The translations under genes and the position numbers were made by a program. Positions 59,816-64,000 of a stretch of 64,000 nucleotides of DNA are shown here, piece after piece. The notes beneath the pieces are model-generated. The model saw nothing but the letters and a program-made list of their open reading frames with translations, had not been told where the DNA came from and searched no databases. Location: the NCBI GenBank assembly GCA_051294375.1, contig CM119268.1:10846918-10910917 (forward strand). The letters run 5' to 3'. Each line of letters begins with the position of its first letter. Position 1 is the first letter of the stretch. Source of the DNA: Paraspadella gotoi. Taxonomy: Eukaryota > Chaetognatha.

Positions 59816-61175
59816 ATTCTCTCCGACGAATTTTCTTTTTCCTTTTCCTCATTCCTTCCAAATCCGCATCTTTTCTCTTCTCTCATCATTTCCTCCCAAC
59901 TTCTCCTCATTTTTCACCTTCCACTTTACTTTGGCCAAGTTTGTTCTCTTCCTCTTCCTCCTCATTCTCATCACCCCTCCTTTTCTTCTTTCTTTGCACG
60001 TTCTTCTTTGCTTTTCCTCTCTCTCTCTCTCTCTCTCTCTATTGTTCTCTTCTTCTACGTCTTCTTCATCATTGATTTCAATACACATCGTCTTTCTCTC
60101 TCTCCACGTCGTCGATCGTCGGCCTCTCTCATCTCTCTTCTTCTCTTGCATCTGTCTCGCAGACTCATTTTCGTGAAAATTTTTTGCCCCTCTCGATGAA
60201 AATTATTGTAAGTAAGTATCGGGGTCTCGTTTTGATCTCCCTCGCGGTTACGAGACAACAAACTTACTTCGTTTCTCCTTTCATGCACATCGTTTTCTCC
60301 TTTCCTCTATCATACCCTATTGTTCTCCTTTCTGCCTTACTCTCTACATTGCCTCTTTCCTCTTTCCTAGCCCTCTGTTTCCCTAAGTTTCCTACCATAT
60401 GCCTCCCTCTCTGTCGTCTTTCTCCTTTTCTTCCTCTTTCCTACTTCCTCTTCCTTCTTTTCAGCTGCCCGTTCAATCACTCTTGTTCCCCTTCTCACTC
60501 CTTTGCTTCTCGTTACTGTCCTCCTTTCCTCCTCTCTTGACTCCTTGTCCTCTCTCCTATCTTCTCTTTCCTTACTTCCTCCCCTCTACCGATGGATGCT
60601 TCCTCCCTCTCTTCCTGCCTTGCTCCCTCTACTCTCTATGAACCGACTAGTTTTAGCTTCTAGTTTTTTCACGTGTTCTTTCTCCTTATTTTCCAAGATA
60701 GTACTAAGATGAGATCCTTGTTTTTAGTCTTTTCTCTTAAAGGTCGGGCCATCGACGATCAATTCATTATAAATTAGGGGACTAAAAATGAGCATCGGAT
60801 TCGATCGAAAGGAGAGCTCTGGACGATTCCGAAAATGTTATTTACTGTTACTAATTTTTCAAAGAGCGTCATCGTTTTTTCGATTTTTTTTGTACTATAA
60901 TAAAATAAAACTAAACCCTATTTGAAGAGTTACGAGCCCCAAAAACAGTAAGGCGGTTTCTCATGTAACATTAGTGCATGAATTACTTTAAGCTCAAACG
61001 AACATACCAAATTCTATTGATAAAGATACCTTTCACAAAATTTTGCCTCTTCATATAAAAATTTGATTATTTTAAACTAATTTTTGGGGATGTTAAATGT
61101 CCTTGATATCTTTTGAAAGAAAAAACATTTTTTAATAAACGCGCTCATAGAATCTCCGCCCAACCTTTCTTTTTC

Positions 61176-61200
61176 NNNNNNNNNNNNNNNNNNNNNNNNN
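61176..61200. other. Assembly gap
   Basis: 25-base run of N. Confidence 0.99.
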
Positions 61201-61899
61201 TCGATACAAATCCTATTCCTGTTTAAGAATTTAACAAAAGTATTAGCTTTAACTGCAGCATGGGCTTTTCGTTTCCCAGCATATTTTCACGCGAATGCGC
61301 AGTTTCTCGTATCTTCAAAACCTTTTTCAATATTTCTCATATGCAACTTCTCCATTTAATTTAAAACGCGTCATCGCTGAAGCCTTGAGGCACGTCGTCG
61401 TCGTCGTCGTCGTCGTCGTCATTGTCGTCGTCCAACGATGCAACGTGCGCTCATTTTTTTTCTTCATTCTTGGCTTCTTAAACAATCTACGCCTTTCCTC
61501 CGATCTTTGCTTTCCTTTTCTCTCCTCTCATTTCCTATCTTCTCTTTTTTCTATTCTATCTTCTCCCTTTTCTTTTCGTTCTTTTCCTCTCTCCTCCCAT
61601 CTCTTTTTTTTTTCTCTTTCCTCTCCGTCATCTTCTTCCGCTTTCCAAAAACCAGCTGAGTCTCCGCTTTTCCTGTCACCTACTTAACGCATTAGCACTT
61701 ACCCTTATCTTCACCCTTCCCTTCCACCTGCACCTTACCCATCTGCTTTTCTCTCAACCCTCACTTACCAAATCCTCTTTCTCTCCTCAACTCCTTTCTT
61801 TTTCCCTCTCACATATTTCTACTCTTTACCCCTCAATTTCTTCTTCCCCCTGCCGTCCCTTTTCTCCCTTTCTGTCTTCCCCCAAACTCCTTCCTTCTT

Positions 61900-62056
61900 C
61901 CCTCCCTCCCTCTCTCTCTCCTTCTCTCTCTCTCTCCCTCCCTCCCTCCTTCTTTCTCTGTTTCTCTCCCTCCCTCTCTCCTTCCCTCTCTCTCTCTCCC
62001 TCCCTGCCTCCCTTTCTCCTTCTCTCTCTCTCCCTCCCTCCCTCCCTCTCTCGCTC
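61900..62056. repeat. CCCTCTCT-type pyrimidine array
   Basis: Impure CCCT/CTCT array. Confidence 0.88.
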
Positions 62057-62732
62057 CAAGACAAAGAGGAATGTCTTTGCCCCATTTTTCTTTCCTCCTT
62101 AATTTCGTGTCGCGCGGAATCAAAATTCAATGTTCCACGTGTTTTCGGGAAAGCGTGACGAAAAATATGTTCCACAATTTTTTTTTTCTTTCTGCCTTTT
62201 TCTTTATCCCTTCCTCCTTACTTTTTTCTTTCTTTTTTCTTCTTGATCTTTTTTTGGCTCTTTTTTTCTTTTCCGTTCCTTTTTTTCTTTTTTTTTTAGT
62301 CTCTTTTACAATTTTTTTCTTACTATTTCCTTCGTTTTCTTCTTTTTTTGATCATTATCTTTTGATTAATTCTCTTTTTTTTATTTTCCCTGCAATGTTT
62401 ATTTTTTATCCGTTTTTTTAAAGTAAATTTTTGTTAGTTTTTTTTACTCTTGTTTACTATACGTATACGTATACTTTATTTTATATTATAATTATTTCAC
62501 AAGAAGCTCGTACAACCTTGGTAAAAATAATATGTTTGACGTGTGTGGCGAGAAGAAAAAAAAAGACAACGAGTCAAAAAAAAAAGGCACAATTGCGGTT
62601 TTATTTTCATTTTCTTCCCAAGTTTTTTTTTTGTAATTTGGGATTACCTTTCAGATTCAATCAAGACACGGAGATTGCGAGAACAAAAAAACAGCGAAAG
62701 ACCTTGTGAGTAAGATAATGAGAAAGTGAACG

Positions 62733-62772
62733 AGAGAGAGAGAGAGACGGGTATAGAGAGAGAAATGAAAGG

Positions 62773-62815
<43 letters not shown>

Positions 62816-62837
62816 GGAGAGAGAGAAGAGAGAGAGA

Positions 62838-62868
<31 letters not shown>
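62733..62868. repeat. Imperfect GA array
   Basis: GA-rich on plus; on minus it is a CT tract downstream of the possible terminal exon at 63.0-63.1 kb. Confidence 0.88.
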
Positions 62869-63003
62869 AGCAGTTGCGCCGAGGTCGAATGCCCCTGGGA
62901 AGTGCTTGATGGGCTTGGTCCATTGTTGTGCTGGAGTCCGAAGATATTTTTTTTCACTTTTCGGCCCCGAGAAAGTTTTTCTAAAATAAGATGAGGTCAC
63001 GTG

Positions 63004-63109
63004 AGATCAGACGGGGTTGGCGGTGATGGGCGGGGGTGGGCTGGCGGCGCAGGGAGGGGGGCTCCTTGGCTTTGCGGGGCGTCTGGCCGATGGATGGCGA
63101 GAACATCCT
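63004..63109 (-). CDS. Possible terminal coding exon, unrecognised
   Basis: On minus, an acceptor-like atattacag precedes a GC-rich block in AT-rich surroundings. One frame reads SIGQTPRKAKEPPSLRRQPT and stops shortly after (TAG near 62988); the other two frames are also open for 30 or more codons, so the frame is unsure. No other exon of such a gene was found. It could equally be a CpG-rich promoter patch. Confidence 0.25.
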
Positions 63110-63963
63110 GTAATATTACATGAGATTAATAATTAATGGTGTTAATAAGTGACGTCCTGATTCGAGTTTTTTTTTTGTTTTTTTTTTTTGTGACCGCAGA
63201 CTTCTTCATACGTGCGCTGTCTTACGATTTCAGTTAATTTTTTAAAGTCAGTCTGTCTATTTGGATTCTATATTTTTCGTTTTACATTTAATGTTTTATT
63301 GATTAAACGAAGTCTTTTAAGCGATGGGTAAAGTAATTATCATCTCGTTGGCAGGAATGTCCAATTACATTGCATTGTAGTTTCAGTACCTCTCTCGCTT
63401 TTTTTTGTTTTTTAAGATTTTTTTCCCCCAGTTGCTCGTTAAGACCTGATGCCTTCGGAGAGACGAAAATAGTAGTTCACATTAAGCTAATACCCAAAAT
63501 CTAGAGTCCACAGAGTCCCGCGACGAAAAGGAACTTCATAAATCTCAATATTAATAAAACTGTTTTATTATTTTTCTCTATTCAGCCGAGAACCGATAAA
63601 TAAATCGCACGTGGAAAAAAAAAAAAAAAACTGAAAAGAAAAAAAGTCTCTACAACAACAGCCAAGAATTATAGTCACGGTTCCCCTCCCCTTGCTTTAC
63701 GGCCGAGGGATAAACTTGCATAACCATTAAATCCAGAATTCTTTTTTTTTTTTTTGTCGCGGCTACAGCGGGGACTTGATAAAACGCTTTTCCATCTGTC
63801 TGTATGTCTGTCTCTCTGTCTCTCTCCGCGGACAATACGTTTTAAAGAAAGTAAAAGATGTAGATTGCGAAATTAGGAGAAGATAGACATTGAAACCACA
63901 AATTAAAATAAAAAAGGAAAGAAAAAACAAAAACAACAGAAGCTATTAAGAAAGAAAATTAAA

Positions 63964-63964
<1 letters not shown>

Positions 63965-64000
<36 letters not shown>
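63965..64000. repeat. TTA trinucleotide array, cut by the window edge
   Basis: (TTA)n running to the last base. Confidence 0.9.

Noticed and set aside
59257-60075. 272-codon Phe/Ser/Pro-rich plus frame
   Set aside because: Pyrimidine-rich tandem repeat with no codon structure, starts or splice context.

Overview
The window looks like an intron-rich invertebrate nuclear genome. GT-AG introns interrupt a metazoan extracellular-matrix gene, dinucleotide and trinucleotide microsatellites are very dense, non-autonomous DNA transposons and tRNA-derived repeats are present, and there are four runs of N. The Ig/LRR/peroxidase sequence reads as arthropod-like to me, possibly crustacean, but the species cannot be fixed from the window. 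All gene models were built by eye from splice signals, reading-frame phase and remembered family patterns. No search was run.

The plus strand is dominated by one gene, peroxidasin (PXDN). Sixteen phase-consistent coding exons (21..47601, 757 codons) encode the last two LRRs, the LRRCT cap, four I-set Ig domains (two exons each), the linker and the N-terminal part of the haem peroxidase domain up to the distal-histidine motif GQFIDHDI. The first exons lie left of the window. The rest of the peroxidase domain and any C-terminal domains must lie to the right, because nothing after 47601 reads as peroxidase.

Two complete or nearly complete genes lie antisense inside peroxidasin introns. (i) 7648..14136 (-), in the 12-kb intron between Ig2 and Ig3: an eight-exon gene for a 684-residue protein I do not recognise. 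It has four diverged copies of a roughly 70-residue unit and ends in a CCCAIM prenylation-type tail. An extra 5' exon at 14774..14988 is possible. (ii) 21823..25773 (-), in the intron between Ig3 and Ig4: an eight-exon, 440-residue ferric-chelate-reductase-1-like protein with a signal peptide, a DOMON domain and a six-helix cytochrome b561 core carrying four haem-ligand histidines. A peroxidasin and a transmembrane b561 protein are both redox haem proteins, so the nesting may be more than coincidence, but that is inference.

The rest is intron and repeat. 0.5-6 kb: short introns plus a microsatellite-rich intron with a 54-bp tandem array. 7-19 kb: nested gene, TA-flanked MITE, tRNA-derived SINE, CT/GA tracts. 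19-21 kb: AT-rich intron with tRNA-like remnants. 23-25.5 kb: a MITE, a short inverted-repeat element and a repeat-in-repeat insertion, all inside introns of the FRRS1-like gene. 27-35 kb: peroxidase-linker exons among long GA arrays. 35-47 kb: a 12-kb intron with a 47-bp tandem array, pentamer/tetramer arrays and a 721-bp inverted-repeat element. 47.6-64 kb: no confident gene; gaps, tandem repeats, a second hairpin-ended element, a 957-bp TA-flanked element and a few GC-rich patches, one of which (about 63.0-63.1 kb) could be a minus-strand terminal exon.
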